Below are positions 17,087 through 26,691 of a stretch of 64,000 nucleotides of DNA, piece after piece; the stretch's first letter is position 1, and each line of letters begins with the position of its first letter. The position numbers and the translations under genes were made by a program. The notes under the pieces are model-generated. The model had not been told where the DNA came from. It did not search any database and saw only the letters and a list, made by a program, of their open reading frames with translations. The stretch comes from Pseudomonas lundensis (GTDB taxonomy: Bacteria > Pseudomonadota > Gammaproteobacteria > Pseudomonadales > Pseudomonadaceae): the NCBI RefSeq assembly GCF_001042985.1, contig NZ_JYKY01000006.1:124001-188000 (forward strand), given 5' to 3'.

Positions 17087-17839
17087 ATGGGGCACATTCT
17101 TTCGCTGCGCCACTACCGTGAAGAGGTGATTGCTCACGTCCATGACCATGCGCAAGTGATGATCAATGTGTCCGGCGCCCTCGATGTTGAAATCGAGGGC
17201 CGCGCCAGCCTGTTACGCCAGCAGCACGTCATGGTGATCCCTGCCGGTGCTCACCATGCGTGCGACAGCGCACACGGCAGTCGCTGCCTGGTGCTGGATG
17301 TGCCTGATGAGCAATGGCTGAAAGACACGCTGGGCAGCCACGCCGAGGCCAGCCGACGGCTGCTGGGCACCGCGGGCCAACACACCCTCGACCCGCGCCA
17401 GGAGCAATTGGTGCAGTGGCTCGCCGCCAGCCCGGTCGCGGACCCGTTGATCGCCCGGCAAGGGGCGATCCTGTTGCTCGCCAGTTTGAACACGCCCGCG
17501 CAGAGCCCCCGTGCACACCTGCCTTTTGCCAGGCTTGATGCCTACATCGACCAGCATGCGGCTTACCCGTTACAAGTGGCGGATCTGGCGCAGGTGGCAG
17601 ATTTGTCGTGCGCCCGCTTGCACAGTCGCTTTATCAGCGAATGCGGGCAAACGCCCATGGAATATGTACGCCAGCGCCGTCTGCGCCACGCGTTGCACCT
17701 GTTGCGCCAGACCTCGCTGGCAGTGGGTGACGTGGCCAGCCGCGTCGGTTACGGTTCACAAAGCGCCTTTGCGGCTGCCATGCTGCGCGAGTTCGGCGCA
17801 TCCCCCCGCGCATTGCGCCGCGAGCCTGACGACAATTGA
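17087..17839 (+). CDS. AraC-family transcriptional regulator
   Basis: 250 residues: an N-terminal cupin-like half (HVHDHAQVMINVSG, VMVIPAGAHHACD) and a C-terminal double helix-turn-helix (about residues 150-245) with LRHALHLLRQTSLAVGDVASRVGYGSQSAFAAAMLREFGASPRALRR. This architecture is seen in regulators of adjacent exporters. An EamA gene begins 77 bases downstream on the same strand and is the natural target candidate. The ligand is unknown. Confidence 0.9.
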   Translation: MGHILSLRHYREEVIAHVHDHAQVMINVSGALDVEIEGRASLLRQQHVMVIPAGAHHACDSAHGSRCLVLDVPDEQWLKDTLGSHAEASRRLLGTAGQHTLDPRQEQLVQWLAASPVADPLIARQGAILLLASLNTPAQSPRAHLPFARLDAYIDQHAAYPLQVADLAQVADLSCARLHSRFISECGQTPMEYVRQRRLRHALHLLRQTSLAVGDVASRVGYGSQSAFAAAMLREFGASPRALRREPDDN

Positions 17840-17916
17840 TCGCCGTTTGGCGACAGACAACGGCTCGCCCGACGCTCTAGACTGCACGCCATGCCTCATA
17901 CCACTCAAGGACTGTG

Positions 17917-18807
17917 ATGACTCCGCGTACTGCCCTGGGCGCCTTGCATATCGGCGCGTTGATGTTTGGCCTGACCGGCGTATTCGGCAAACTCGCGGCG
18001 GCTTCGGCCGCTGTGATTGTGCTGGGACGCGCCGGCTTTGCAGTCATCGCCCTCGCCGGCTTTGCCGCCCTGTCCAGACGTACGCGCTGGTATTCACTGA
18101 CGCTCAAAGACGCCCGCAGCCTGCTGATCAGCGGAGGGCTGCTGGCGGCACACTGGGTGAGTTTTTTCGTCGCGGTCAAAGTGGCCGGGGTTGCCATTGC
18201 CACGCTGGGCTTTGCCAGTTTTCCGGCCTTTACCGTGTTGCTCGAAGGGTTGATTTTTCGCGAGCGCATTCGCTTCAACGAAGGGGTGCTGGTGATGTTG
18301 GTCAGCGTCGGGCTGATTCTGGTCACCCCCAGTTTTGACCTGGCCAGTCAGGCCACAGAAGGCCTGCTGTGGGCCATCGCCTCCGGCCTGACGTTTTCAT
18401 TGTTGTCCCTCAACAACCGCGCCAATGCCGGGCGCGTCCCCGCCGTGCAGGCGGCCATGTGGCAGAACGCTGTGGTTGCCCTGTGCCTGCTGCCGTTTGC
18501 CGCGCCGCAACTGAGCGCCGTTCGCCCGCTCGACTGGCTGTGGATCGGGCTGCTCGGCGTGCTGTGCACCGGCGTTGCCCACAGCCTGTTCGTGGCCAGC
18601 CTCGCGGTGATCAAGGCCCGCACGGCAGCAGTGGTGTTCGCGTTAGAGCCGGTGTATGGCATCACGCTGGCGTGGCTGTTGTTCCACGAAACCCCGACCC
18701 TGCGCATGTTGCTGGGCGGTGCGCTGATCATCATCGCGATTGTGGTGTCCAGCCGCCTGGCCAGCAGCCCTGCCCCGGCCAAGGTAAAACTCGACGCCGC
18801 TCACTGA
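17917..18807 (+). CDS. EamA/DMT transporter next to the AraC gene
   Basis: 296 residues, ten hydrophobic helices as two EamA repeats (FGLTGVFGKLAAASAAVIVLGR in the first; FALEPVYGITLAWLLFHETP in the second). I prefer ATG 17917 over GTG 17914 because AAGGA lies five bases before it. Probably exports a small metabolite or amino acid. The upstream AraC gene likely controls it. Its last seven bases overlap the convergent SelT/W/H-like gene. Confidence 0.88.
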   Translation: MTPRTALGALHIGALMFGLTGVFGKLAAASAAVIVLGRAGFAVIALAGFAALSRRTRWYSLTLKDARSLLISGGLLAAHWVSFFVAVKVAGVAIATLGFASFPAFTVLLEGLIFRERIRFNEGVLVMLVSVGLILVTPSFDLASQATEGLLWAIASGLTFSLLSLNNRANAGRVPAVQAAMWQNAVVALCLLPFAAPQLSAVRPLDWLWIGLLGVLCTGVAHSLFVASLAVIKARTAAVVFALEPVYGITLAWLLFHETPTLRMLLGGALIIIAIVVSSRLASSPAPAKVKLDAAH

Positions 18808-19088
18808 ACCCGGTCGTTGTGCCCCAGGTCGCGTTGCGGGTCAATCTGGTCCCGCACCCGCTGCTTGAGTACCTTGGCCTCCGGGAAGCCCCCGTCGGCT
18901 TTGCGCTCCCAGATCTGCACGCCGTCACAGGTGATGCGAAATACCCCACCCGTGCCGGGTTCCAGCGCCACACGCCCCAGATCGTCTGCAAAGGTGCTGA
19001 GCAGCTCCTGGGCCAGCCACGCGGCGCGCAGCAGCCATTGGCATTGGGTGCAATAGGTGATGACAATGTGCGGCTTGTTGACTGACAT
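18801..19088 (-). CDS. SelT/SelW/SelH-family (Rdx) protein
   Basis: 95 residues. The redox motif is CTQC near the N-terminus (ITYCTQCQWLLRAAW), where animal homologues carry CxxU; the C-terminus has GVQIWERKADGGFPEAKVLKQRVRD, the family signature. Thioredoxin-like fold; the role in bacteria is not settled, probably thiol redox. It converges on the EamA gene with a seven-base overlap and is divergent from plpD. Confidence 0.9.
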   Translation of the reverse strand: MSVNKPHIVITYCTQCQWLLRAAWLAQELLSTFADDLGRVALEPGTGGVFRITCDGVQIWERKADGGFPEAKVLKQRVRDQIDPQRDLGHNDRVQ

Positions 19089-19159
19089 GATTTCGAAAGC
19101 TCGTGGAAAGAAAGGCGCCGCTATAATAGCCGCCTTTGTCGCTTGCCCAGAGATTCACG

Positions 19160-21343
19160 ATGCGCCGCCTGCTCTGTTGTTTACTGCTTTGCCTGTGCCC
19201 ACTGATGCTGTTTGCCGCCGAAAAAACGCAGCCGAAAATCGGGCTCGTGCTCTCGGGCGGCGCCGCACGCGGCCTGGCCCACGTCGGTGTGCTCAAGGCG
19301 CTGGAGGAGCAAGGTATCCACATTGATGCCATCGCCGGCACCAGCATGGGCGCTGTGATCGGCGGGCTCTATGCCTCGGGTTACAAGATTGAAGAGCTGG
19401 AAAAGCTCGCTCTGGGCATCGACTGGCAAGAGGCCCTGTCCGACGCACCGGCGCGCGAGGACGTGCCATTCCGGCGCAAACAGGATGACCGCGACTTTCT
19501 GGTCAAGCAAAAACTGAGTTTCCGTGACGATGGCAGCCTGGGCCTGCCGCTCGGTGTGATTCAGGGGCAAAACCTGTCATTGCTGCTTGAAAGCCTGCTG
19601 GCACATAGCAGTGATGTGCGCGATTTCGACAAGCTGCCGATCCCGTTTCGCGCCGTCGCCACTGACATCGTCAACGGCGAGAAAGTGGTATTTCGCAAAG
19701 GCCATCTTCCGCAAGTGATCCGCGCCAGCATGTCGATCCCGGCCGTGTTCGCCCCGGTCGAGATCAACGGGCAACTGCTGGTGGACGGAGGCATGGTCGA
19801 CAACATCCCGGTGGATGTCGCCCGCGAAATGGGGGTTGACCTTGTGATCGTGGTCGACATCGGCACGCCATTACGCGGCCGCAAGCAACTGAACACGGTA
19901 TTCGACATCCTCAATCAATCCATCACGCTGATGACCCGCAGCAACTCCGAAGTGCAACTGGCCTCCTTGACCCCGAACGACATCCTGATCCAGCCCGCGC
20001 TGGCCAGTTATGGCGTGACGGACTTTGGCCGCTCGCAGGAAATCATCGACGCCGGCTACCGCGCCACCCAGGTTCTGGCCAACCGCATGAGCGGTTTGCG
20101 CCAACCTTCCGATGCCCAGCTCAATGCGGCGCGTGCCCCTGAAGAGCGCACCCCGGTCATCACCGCCATCAAGATCGAAAACGATTCGAAAATTGGCGAC
20201 TCGGTGATTCGCTACTATATCCGCCAACCTGTGGGTGAGCCGCTGGATCTGGGCCGTTTGCAACGGGACATGGGCACGCTGTACGGGCTGGATTACTTCG
20301 AACAAGTGCAGTACCGCGTGGTGCACAAGGGCAAAGAGCGAACCCTGGTCATCAGCGCGCGCGGCAAACGCAGCGGCACCGACTACCTGCGGTTGGGGCT
20401 TAACCTGTCAGACGACATGCGCGGCGACAGCGCCTTCAACATCGGCGCCAGTTACCGGGTAAACGGCATCAACACCTTGGGCGCCGAATGGCTGACCCGG
20501 GTGCAGATCGGCGATCAGCAAGAGCTCTACAGCGAGTTCTACCAACCGCTGGACGCCGGCTCGCGGTACTTTGTCGCCCCCTACCTGCATGCACAGTCAC
20601 AGAACGTCGAAGCCATTCTGGACAACGACCCGATCGCCGAATACCGACTGGAACGCTACGGTTTTGGCCTGAATTTGGGACGTCAAATCGGCAACAGCGG
20701 TGAGATCCGTCTGGGCGTTGGTGAAGCATGGGGTAAAGCGGACGTGAGAATTGGCGAACGCGATCTGCCGAGCACCAGCTTCAACGAAGGCTTCTATGAC
20801 ATTAAGTACTCATTTGACTCGCTGGATAACGTGTACTTCCCCCATGAAGGCGAAGACATTGGCCTGAGCGTGCGTCAGTTCGACCCGGCGCTGGGCTCGG
20901 ACGATCGTTACCGCCAGTGGGAATTCCATCTGGACAAAGCGCTGAGCGCCGGGCCCAACACCTGGATTCTGGGTGGCCGCTACGGCCGCACGCTGGACAA
21001 GGCTGAAGTGGTGACTTCCAGCTTCCTGCTGGGCGGCGCACGGCAACTGTCAGGGTTTCGTCAGGACGCCCTCTCGGGGCAAAACATCAGCCTGATGCGC
21101 GCCGTCTACTACCGCCGCCTGACGCCGCGCTCGTACTTGCCGTTTGATTTCCCCTTGTACGCGGGTGCCTCGCTGGAGCGCGGGCGCGCCTGGAACAACG
21201 ACAATGAATTCGACAGCGGTTACATCAATGCAGCCAGCGTCTTTATCGGATTCGACACACCGCTGGGCCCGCTCAACTTCAGCTATGGCTTTAACGATGA
21301 TGATCAGAAGGCGCTGTATTTGAATCTGGGGCAGACGTTCTAA
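19160..21343 (+). CDS. plpD: PlpD-type patatin phospholipase autotransporter (type Vd)
   Basis: 727 residues, close to PlpD of P. aeruginosa. Signal peptide (1-20), patatin domain with oxyanion loop GGAARGLAH, nucleophile Ser62 in GTSMG and Asp209 in VDGGMVDN, a POTRA-like segment (about 345-410) and a C-terminal 16-strand barrel ending in NLGQTF with terminal Phe. Secreted phospholipase A1 passed through its own barrel and possibly released. ATG 19160 gives the complete signal peptide. A hairpin follows the stop. Confidence 0.93.
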   Translation: MRRLLCCLLLCLCPLMLFAAEKTQPKIGLVLSGGAARGLAHVGVLKALEEQGIHIDAIAGTSMGAVIGGLYASGYKIEELEKLALGIDWQEALSDAPAREDVPFRRKQDDRDFLVKQKLSFRDDGSLGLPLGVIQGQNLSLLLESLLAHSSDVRDFDKLPIPFRAVATDIVNGEKVVFRKGHLPQVIRASMSIPAVFAPVEINGQLLVDGGMVDNIPVDVAREMGVDLVIVVDIGTPLRGRKQLNTVFDILNQSITLMTRSNSEVQLASLTPNDILIQPALASYGVTDFGRSQEIIDAGYRATQVLANRMSGLRQPSDAQLNAARAPEERTPVITAIKIENDSKIGDSVIRYYIRQPVGEPLDLGRLQRDMGTLYGLDYFEQVQYRVVHKGKERTLVISARGKRSGTDYLRLGLNLSDDMRGDSAFNIGASYRVNGINTLGAEWLTRVQIGDQQELYSEFYQPLDAGSRYFVAPYLHAQSQNVEAILDNDPIAEYRLERYGFGLNLGRQIGNSGEIRLGVGEAWGKADVRIGERDLPSTSFNEGFYDIKYSFDSLDNVYFPHEGEDIGLSVRQFDPALGSDDRYRQWEFHLDKALSAGPNTWILGGRYGRTLDKAEVVTSSFLLGGARQLSGFRQDALSGQNISLMRAVYYRRLTPRSYLPFDFPLYAGASLERGRAWNNDNEFDSGYINAASVFIGFDTPLGPLNFSYGFNDDDQKALYLNLGQTF

Positions 21344-21356
21344 GGTCTGTATTGCG

Positions 21357-21383
21357 GGGGCTGGCGCAGACGGTGCCGGCCCC
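21357..21383 (+). terminator. Hairpin between plpD and the MarR gene
   Basis: GGGGCTGGC / GCCGGCCCC, nine pairs (one G-T) with a nine-base loop, between two convergent stops. Confidence 0.55.
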
Positions 21384-21401
21384 TGCAGGGAAGGCAACTG
21401 C

Positions 21402-21836
21402 TCAGTTTTTTTCGAGGTTGTCGAGGATGCGCTTGTGCACCCGCATGCAGATGCGTTGTTCTTCTTCGCTAATGCCGACGAACAACTCCTGGCGCAGGGC
21501 CGAAGCAATGGCCTCAATCTGGCCGATCAAAGGCCGTGCGGTTTCACTCAAAACGATTTTTTTCGCCCGCCGGTCTTCCATCACCGCATGGCGCTGCACC
21601 AGGCCTTGGGCTTCAAGACTGTCAAGCAAACGCGCCAGTGTTGGGCCTTCAACGCCAACGCTTTGCGCCAATTCACGCTGAGTGGGCGCTCCTTCAAAAC
21701 GGGCCAGGTGCAACAGCACCAGCCAGCGCGCCTGCGACAACCCCAGACCCGCGAGGCGCCGATCCAATTCGGCACGCCAACCGCGAGACATTTGGGCCAG
21801 TTGCATACCGAAACGGTGTTGATCGGTTAAAGGCAT
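21402..21836 (-). CDS. MarR-family regulator
   Basis: 144 residues with the MarR winged helix: LSQARWLVLLHLARF, PTQRELAQSVGVEGPTLARLLDSLEAQGLVQRHA, and the wing motif EDRRAKKIVLSETA. Dimerisation helices at both ends. It resembles SlyA/MarR of the pseudomonad recQ locus. Its target is not evident; recQ lies just upstream on the same strand, 117 bases away, and may be unrelated. Confidence 0.9.
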   Translation of the reverse strand: MPLTDQHRFGMQLAQMSRGWRAELDRRLAGLGLSQARWLVLLHLARFEGAPTQRELAQSVGVEGPTLARLLDSLEAQGLVQRHAVMEDRRAKKIVLSETARPLIGQIEAIASALRQELFVGISEEEQRICMRVHKRILDNLEKN

Positions 21837-21953
21837 AAAAAACTCAATGATTAGACTGAAATAGAGTGAAACTAATTGTTAGCCAGCTAAGCATGGAGCT
21901 TGTCAATAGGCAAGACCCTGAAGTCACTGAAACGTTACCTATCGCGATTTGAT

Positions 21954-24083
21954 TTAAATTTCAAACTCCGATTGCAAGGCAGCGCGCACGCAATACAGCA
22001 CACCTTCCGGCACGCGGCCTTTGAATTGCTCAGCGATGCTGGCCACGCTCGGCAGCTCACCTTCACCGTCGAGGAACGCGTCCTGGACTTCTTCCATGAG
22101 CGCTTCTGGCAGGTCCAGCGCCTGCTCAAGCGAGAGTTCCTGACGGCCAATGGCTTCGGCCAGCATTGTGTAAACATTCTTTTCAGAACACTGCAACTGA
22201 CCGGCGATCTGCATCGGCGTCATGCCTGCGCGCGCCAGACTAATCAGCTCGTGGCGAATATCGGCCACCACTTTCGGCGCTTCGGCCTGACCGCCCAGCA
22301 CCTCAAGGAACGCCTCGCCGTAACGCTCCAGCTTGCGCGCACCAATGCCGCTGACCTTGGCCATGTCGGACAACGAGGTGGGCTGGCTGCGCAGCATTTC
22401 CAGCAAGGTTGAGTCGGGGAAGATGACGTAAGGCGGCACGCCGTGTTCTTCGGCCAGCTTGCGGCGCAAGGCCCGCAGTGCTTCCCATTGTTCGCGCTCT
22501 TCGCCACGCACCAGCTGACTGGCCGGGCTGGCAGAACTGCTGCGCACCGTGGTTTGCGGCTTGAGTTCGCGGCGCAGTTCAAGGGTCACTTCCCCGCGCA
22601 GCAACGGCCGGCAGCTGTCGCTCAGGCGCAACCCGCCGTAGCCCTCGATATCAATGTCAGCCAGACCACGGGCCACCAGCTGTCGGAACAAGGTGCGCCA
22701 CTCGCCTTCAGAGCGATCTTTGCCGACGCCGAATACGGACAAATGCTGATGGCCGAAACTGCGAACCTTTTCATTGTCGCGACCCAGCAACACGTCGATC
22801 AAATGACCGGTGCCGTAACGCTGCCCCGTGCGATAAATCGCCGACAACGCCTGCCGCGCCGGTTCGGTGGCGTCCCAGGTTTGCACGCCATCGACACAGT
22901 TGTCGCAATGCCCGCAAGGTTGGGGCATGTCTTCATCAAAATAGGCCAGCAGTGTCTGACGGCGGCAGCGGGTTTCTTCACACAGGGCGAGCATGGCATC
23001 GAGCTTGTGATGTTCAAGACGCTTGTGGCGCTCGTCGCCCTCGGAGTTTTGCAGCATTTGCTTGAGCATCACCACGTCTTGCAGGCCATAAGCCATCCAT
23101 GCATCGGCCGGCAAACCGTCACGACCGGCGCGGCCGGTTTCCTGGTAATACGCCTCAAGGGACTTGGGCAAATCCAGGTGCGCGACAAAACGTACGTTGG
23201 ATTTGTCGATGCCCATGCCGAACGCGATGGTCGCCACCATGATCAGCCCTTCCTCGTTCAGGAAGCGCTTCTGGTTCGCTGCACGGGTTTCGCTGGGCAA
23301 TCCGGCGTGATAAGGCAGTGCCGGGAAGCCCTGATCACAGAGAAACTGAGCGACTTCATCCACTTTTTTGCGCGACAGGCAATACACAATGCCCGCATCA
23401 CTGCGCCGCTCGGAGAGAAATGCCAGCAACTGCTTGCGCGGCTGCTCTTTGGGCACGATGCGGTAAAAGATGTTCGGGCGGTCAAAACTCGACAGAAACC
23501 GCTCGGCGTTTTGCAGGTGCAGGCGGGTGACGATTTCTTCACGGGTACGCTTGTCGGCGGTGGCGGTCAGGGCGATGCGCGGCACCTGGGGAAACATCTC
23601 GGCCAACTGGCCCAATTGCAGGTATTCCGGGCGGAAGTCATGGCCCCACTGGGACACGCAATGGGCTTCGTCGATGGCGAACAGCGCGATATCAAGGCTC
23701 TGCAAAAACGCCATCATGCGCGGCTGCACCAGGCGTTCGGGCGCCAGGTAGAGCATTTTCACTTCGCCACGCTTGATGCGGTTGGCCAGGTCACGCTGCT
23801 GCTCGGCGCTCAGCGTCGAGTTCAGTGACGCGGCTGCCACACCGAGTTCTTCAAGGGTGGCAACCTGATCGTCCATCAGGGCGATCAAGGGTGACACCAC
23901 CACCGCCAAACCATCACGCAACAAGGCCGGGACCTGGAAGCACAAGGATTTGCCGCCGCCGGTGGGCATCAGCACCAACGCGTCGCCGCCACTGGCCACG
24001 CGCTCAATGATGTCACCCTGACGGCCACGGAAACTGTCGTAGCCGAAGATGTCTTTGAGTACGCGTTGAGCCTGTTCGAGCAT
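21954..24083 (-). CDS. recQ: RecQ ATP-dependent DNA helicase
   Basis: 709 residues. Walker A MPTGGGKS at 39-46, DEAH at 138-141 followed by the RecQ aromatic-rich loop ([13 protein letters not shown]), motif VI (ETGRAGRDG), the zinc-binding four-cysteine module (CEETRCRRQ... CGHCDNC), RQC winged helix and a C-terminal HRDC domain ([17 protein letters not shown]). ATG 24083 ([15 protein letters not shown]) is the conserved start; the frame open upstream has no ribosome site. It unwinds DNA 3'-5' in RecF-pathway recombination. Confidence 0.96.
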   Translation of the reverse strand: MLEQAQRVLKDIFGYDSFRGRQGDIIERVASGGDALVLMPTGGGKSLCFQVPALLRDGLAVVVSPLIALMDDQVATLEELGVAAASLNSTLSAEQQRDLANRIKRGEVKMLYLAPERLVQPRMMAFLQSLDIALFAIDEAHCVSQWGHDFRPEYLQLGQLAEMFPQVPRIALTATADKRTREEIVTRLHLQNAERFLSSFDRPNIFYRIVPKEQPRKQLLAFLSERRSDAGIVYCLSRKKVDEVAQFLCDQGFPALPYHAGLPSETRAANQKRFLNEEGLIMVATIAFGMGIDKSNVRFVAHLDLPKSLEAYYQETGRAGRDGLPADAWMAYGLQDVVMLKQMLQNSEGDERHKRLEHHKLDAMLALCEETRCRRQTLLAYFDEDMPQPCGHCDNCVDGVQTWDATEPARQALSAIYRTGQRYGTGHLIDVLLGRDNEKVRSFGHQHLSVFGVGKDRSEGEWRTLFRQLVARGLADIDIEGYGGLRLSDSCRPLLRGEVTLELRRELKPQTTVRSSSASPASQLVRGEEREQWEALRALRRKLAEEHGVPPYVIFPDSTLLEMLRSQPTSLSDMAKVSGIGARKLERYGEAFLEVLGGQAEAPKVVADIRHELISLARAGMTPMQIAGQLQCSEKNVYTMLAEAIGRQELSLEQALDLPEALMEEVQDAFLDGEGELPSVASIAEQFKGRVPEGVLYCVRAALQSEFEI

Positions 24084-24355
24084 AGAAACTCCAGAAATCG
24101 CTGAAACACCCCTGCGCACGCGGGGCGTCCGGCGCGGCCTCGGGCCTGTTCAAGGGCCCGGGCACACAGCGCGGGACGCACTGCATCCAGCGCAGGGCAT
24201 CACAAAATGCGGCAGTATACCCGAGCGCTCTACTGCGCAGGGCCTTGTGATTGCATGACCGATCACCGGGAAGTGATGGCAAATGCGCCCTGCGGCTGGC
24301 CTGCGGGCTCAAGAAAGCCTAGAATTCGGCATCGTATATTTTCTAGGTAGTCCTA

Positions 24356-24943
24356 ATGTCCTTCGCTGAGCAACTAACCCGCCTGCAAGTCTTCCTCGAC
24401 GCTGACGATCTGCATGACGAGGCGCTGGACTACGTGGCCACCCACGGCTTTCTGACCGCCCTCTCCATTTGCGCCGAGGAAGTCCCGGAGCGCGAGTGGA
24501 TCGACGCCGTTTTCTCCGAGTCGCCGCAGTACAAAGACGATGCCCAGCGCGAAGAAATCGAAACCACACTGGTTCTGCTCAAGGCTCACATCGCCCGCCA
24601 ACTGGCGTCGGACGAAGAGTTCGAGCTGCCCTGCGACCTTGACCTGGGCGATGATCCGGACGATTCCGAGCTGCGCGGCTGGTGCATCGGCTTCATGGAA
24701 GGCGTCTTCATGCGTGAAGAAGCCTGGTTTGAAACCGCTGAAGAGGAAGTCAGCGAAATGCTGCTGCCGATCATGGTGGGTTCGGGCCTGTTCGACGAGC
24801 AACCGGAGTTCGAAGACATCGCCAAGGACGCAAACCTGATGGACGACATGATCGTTCAGATCCCCGAAGCGCTGACCGCCCTGTACCTGTTGTGCCAGGC
24901 CCCTGACGAAAAACCGGCGATTCTCAAGCCTCGCCATCACTGA
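24356..24943 (+). CDS. YecA/YgfB family (UPF0149) protein
   Basis: 195 residues, strongly acidic and helical. WCIGFMEGVFMREEAWFETAEEEVSEMLLPIMVGSG and DDPDDSELRGW are typical of the YecA/YgfB group. The SEC-C zinc tail found in some YecA proteins is absent. No activity established. An AGGTAGT precedes the ATG. The DUF454 gene begins eight bases after its stop, so they are probably cotranscribed. Confidence 0.85.
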   Translation: MSFAEQLTRLQVFLDADDLHDEALDYVATHGFLTALSICAEEVPEREWIDAVFSESPQYKDDAQREEIETTLVLLKAHIARQLASDEEFELPCDLDLGDDPDDSELRGWCIGFMEGVFMREEAWFETAEEEVSEMLLPIMVGSGLFDEQPEFEDIAKDANLMDDMIVQIPEALTALYLLCQAPDEKPAILKPRHH

Positions 24944-24950
24944 GAGATCA

Positions 24951-25349
24951 GTGACTAACCCCTTACCCGGCAACCGGCCCCGGTTGCTGCGCTACACACT
25001 GTTAGCCATCGGCTGGCTGAGTGTAGCGCTGGGGGTTATCGGTATTTTCCTCCCCGTTTTACCCACCACGCCGTTTCTGCTATTGGCCGCCGCCTGTTTC
25101 GCCCGCAGCTCCCCGCGCTTTTATCAGTGGCTGGTGGATCACCCGCGACTGGGGCCGTGGATACGCGATTACCTGGACGGCAACGGCATCCCGCTCAAAG
25201 GCAAAGTCTATGCCATCGGTTTGATGTGGTTGAGCATTGGCGTGTCGTGCTACCTGGTGCCGCTGCCTTGGGCGCGCGGTTTCATGCTGCTCAGCGCCGT
25301 GCTGGTCAGCCTTTATATCCTGCGGCAAAAAACCCTCGAAAAGCCCTGA
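24951..25349 (+). CDS. ybaN: YbaN family (DUF454) inner-membrane protein
   Basis: 132 residues with two or three hydrophobic spans. GVIGIFLPVLPTTPFLLLAAACFARSSPRFYQWLVDHPRLGPWI is the DUF454 signature. GTG start at 24951, seven bases after the UPF0149 stop. Function unknown; in several genera the family lies beside haem or iron genes, which is not the case here. Confidence 0.88.
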   Translation: MTNPLPGNRPRLLRYTLLAIGWLSVALGVIGIFLPVLPTTPFLLLAAACFARSSPRFYQWLVDHPRLGPWIRDYLDGNGIPLKGKVYAIGLMWLSIGVSCYLVPLPWARGFMLLSAVLVSLYILRQKTLEKP

Positions 25350-25376
25350 CACGCCCTCGCCATCGACCGCACCTGA

Positions 25377-25979
25377 TTAAGTCTGCCCATGGTTACGCTG
25401 GAAGGTGTCGTGCCCCATGGCGGCAATCTGCCCCTCGATCAATGCTTCAAACGGGCGCAGCAGGGGCGTGAAAGCGTCGGGGGCTTCAAGAATGTCCAGG
25501 GTTTGCACAATGGCTTCCAGCGTGGACAGCGCCCCTGGCCCCGGCGCCTTGCGCAAGCGATACCGCGACACAGCCCCTGGCGCCAGCGTCACCCGCGGCA
25601 GTTGCGCCAACAGCGGGTTGAGGTGCAGCAGCTTGCGCGCCTTGCGCCACGTGCCGTCCGGCACCACCAGTAACCACGGCTGACTGTCCTCTGAAGACGA
25701 TGGCGTTTCGATCAACTGCGCATCGTCCCCCGGAAATAACAGCCGCGCCTGATAACCCGGCGGGTTGAGCAGCACGTCCAGATCGTCAAATGTTTCACCG
25801 ACCCGCAGTTCGGCGTTTTTCAGCCCCAGCGCGGCCAGGCGTGCCGTGTTGAGGGCATGGTTGACTTCGCTCGGGTGCTGCAACAGCAAGACCCGGGTGC
25901 GACTGTCCAGCTGTGGGATCAGTTCGCACAGACAGTGGGATTGGGGGCGCAAGCAACGAGGGCATTGGGCTCGGGACAT
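25377..25979 (-). CDS. DTW-domain tRNA-uridine aminocarboxypropyltransferase
   Basis: 200 residues. N-terminal zinc-type cysteines (CPRCLRPQSHCLC), LLQHPSEVNHALNTARL, and the SPOUT-related DGTWRKARKLL that defines the DTW family. E. coli TapT (YfiP) makes acp3U47 in the variable loop of several tRNAs; this homologue is of that branch. It uses S-adenosylmethionine as aminocarboxypropyl donor. Convergent with ybaN. Confidence 0.9.
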   Translation of the reverse strand: MSRAQCPRCLRPQSHCLCELIPQLDSRTRVLLLQHPSEVNHALNTARLAALGLKNAELRVGETFDDLDVLLNPPGYQARLLFPGDDAQLIETPSSSEDSQPWLLVVPDGTWRKARKLLHLNPLLAQLPRVTLAPGAVSRYRLRKAPGPGALSTLEAIVQTLDILEAPDAFTPLLRPFEALIEGQIAAMGHDTFQRNHGQT

Positions 25980-26046
25980 GGGGCAAAAACTCTTCAGGAT
26001 GGATAGCGCTGTGCATTCAGCAGATCGCGGATCGGGTGAATCGCGG

Positions 26047-26068
26047 GCGCCGTTACTCGGCGCTTTTT
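26047..26068 (+). terminator. Terminator-like hairpin upstream of the 88-aa ORF
   Basis: GCGCCG-TTACT-CGGCGC then five T. It faces plus strand though no plus-strand gene precedes it, so it could be an attenuator for the ORF at 26091 or the end of a small RNA starting near 25985-26030. Confidence 0.55.
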
Positions 26069-26090
26069 ACAGGAAACAGGCCAGCGGTTC

Positions 26091-26357
26091 ATGCACCATC
26101 AGCCACATGAGCCTGGGTTTTATTACAGCGCGGGTGTTTTTTACAAGGAGGGCCTGCATGCCAAGACGCCGATCGGCTACGGGCTGGTCGTTATCGGGGT
26201 GGGTTCCGTACGGGTCAGCCTACGGGCGCCCTGCCCCCAGTATCCGACGCAAGGTAATGAATATGTTTGGCTCAATACCAACGGCAGCGGGTGCGACAAC
26301 GGAGGTCGCTCCCGTTTTTTTCAAGACAGCCAACCCCTGCGTCGAGCGCAGGCGTGA
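26091..26357 (+). CDS. Hypothetical protein, 88 aa
   Basis: An ORF of 88 codons starting MHHQPHEPGFYYSAGVFY, with a glycine/valine-rich middle (TPIGYGLVVIGVGSVRVSL) and a polar, cysteine- and glycine-containing end (NTNGSGCDNGGRSR). The composition looks like a real short beta-rich protein, but the ribosome site is weak (AGGAAACAGG about 15 bases upstream). It ends two bases before the convergent 41-aa gene. I do not recognise it. A terminator-like hairpin lies 23 bases before its start. Confidence 0.45.
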   Translation: MHHQPHEPGFYYSAGVFYKEGLHAKTPIGYGLVVIGVGSVRVSLRAPCPQYPTQGNEYVWLNTNGSGCDNGGRSRFFQDSQPLRRAQA

Positions 26358-26359
26358 GC

Positions 26360-26485
26360 TTAGCGGCGGCGTTGCGGGCGGCGACGCGGTTCGTCGACAG
26401 GAATCGGCACAGGTTGCAGCGGCGGCTCAATCAGGCCCAGCGCTACGCCCACGTCATGGAGCCAGCTTTGCAGTTTGTCTTTCAT
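26360..26485 (-). CDS. Small basic protein, 41 aa
   Basis: 41 codons: MKDKLQSWLHDVGVALGLIEP followed by a proline-rich and then arginine-rich tail (PRRRPQRRR). A strong AAGGGGGA site lies a few bases before the ATG. An amphipathic helix followed by a poly-arginine end suggests a nucleic-acid or membrane-contact peptide, but nothing is proven. It is too short for most gene finders; the ribosome site and the protein-like pattern support it. Confidence 0.6.
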   Translation of the reverse strand: MKDKLQSWLHDVGVALGLIEPPLQPVPIPVDEPRRRPQRRR

Positions 26486-26691
26486 AGATCCCCCTTGGGG
26501 TGACAACGGCGACCTTCAATCTTTGGTCGCTTCGTACAGATAATAGTCCTAAGTCCTACGCAATGCTTGCCCGAAGTCAATGAACTTTAGGCTAATCTCG
26601 CCCCACTCTGACTCATGCAGGGGCAGCAAGTTGCACTGAAGGCATTACGCCATGTTGCAGCCACCGACTCCGCGGCCGGCGATGCCATCGG

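Noticed and set aside
22443..23828. 461-codon plus-strand frame opposite recQ
   Set aside because: Antisense shadow; recQ motifs are intact and no ribosome site or family pattern is seen.
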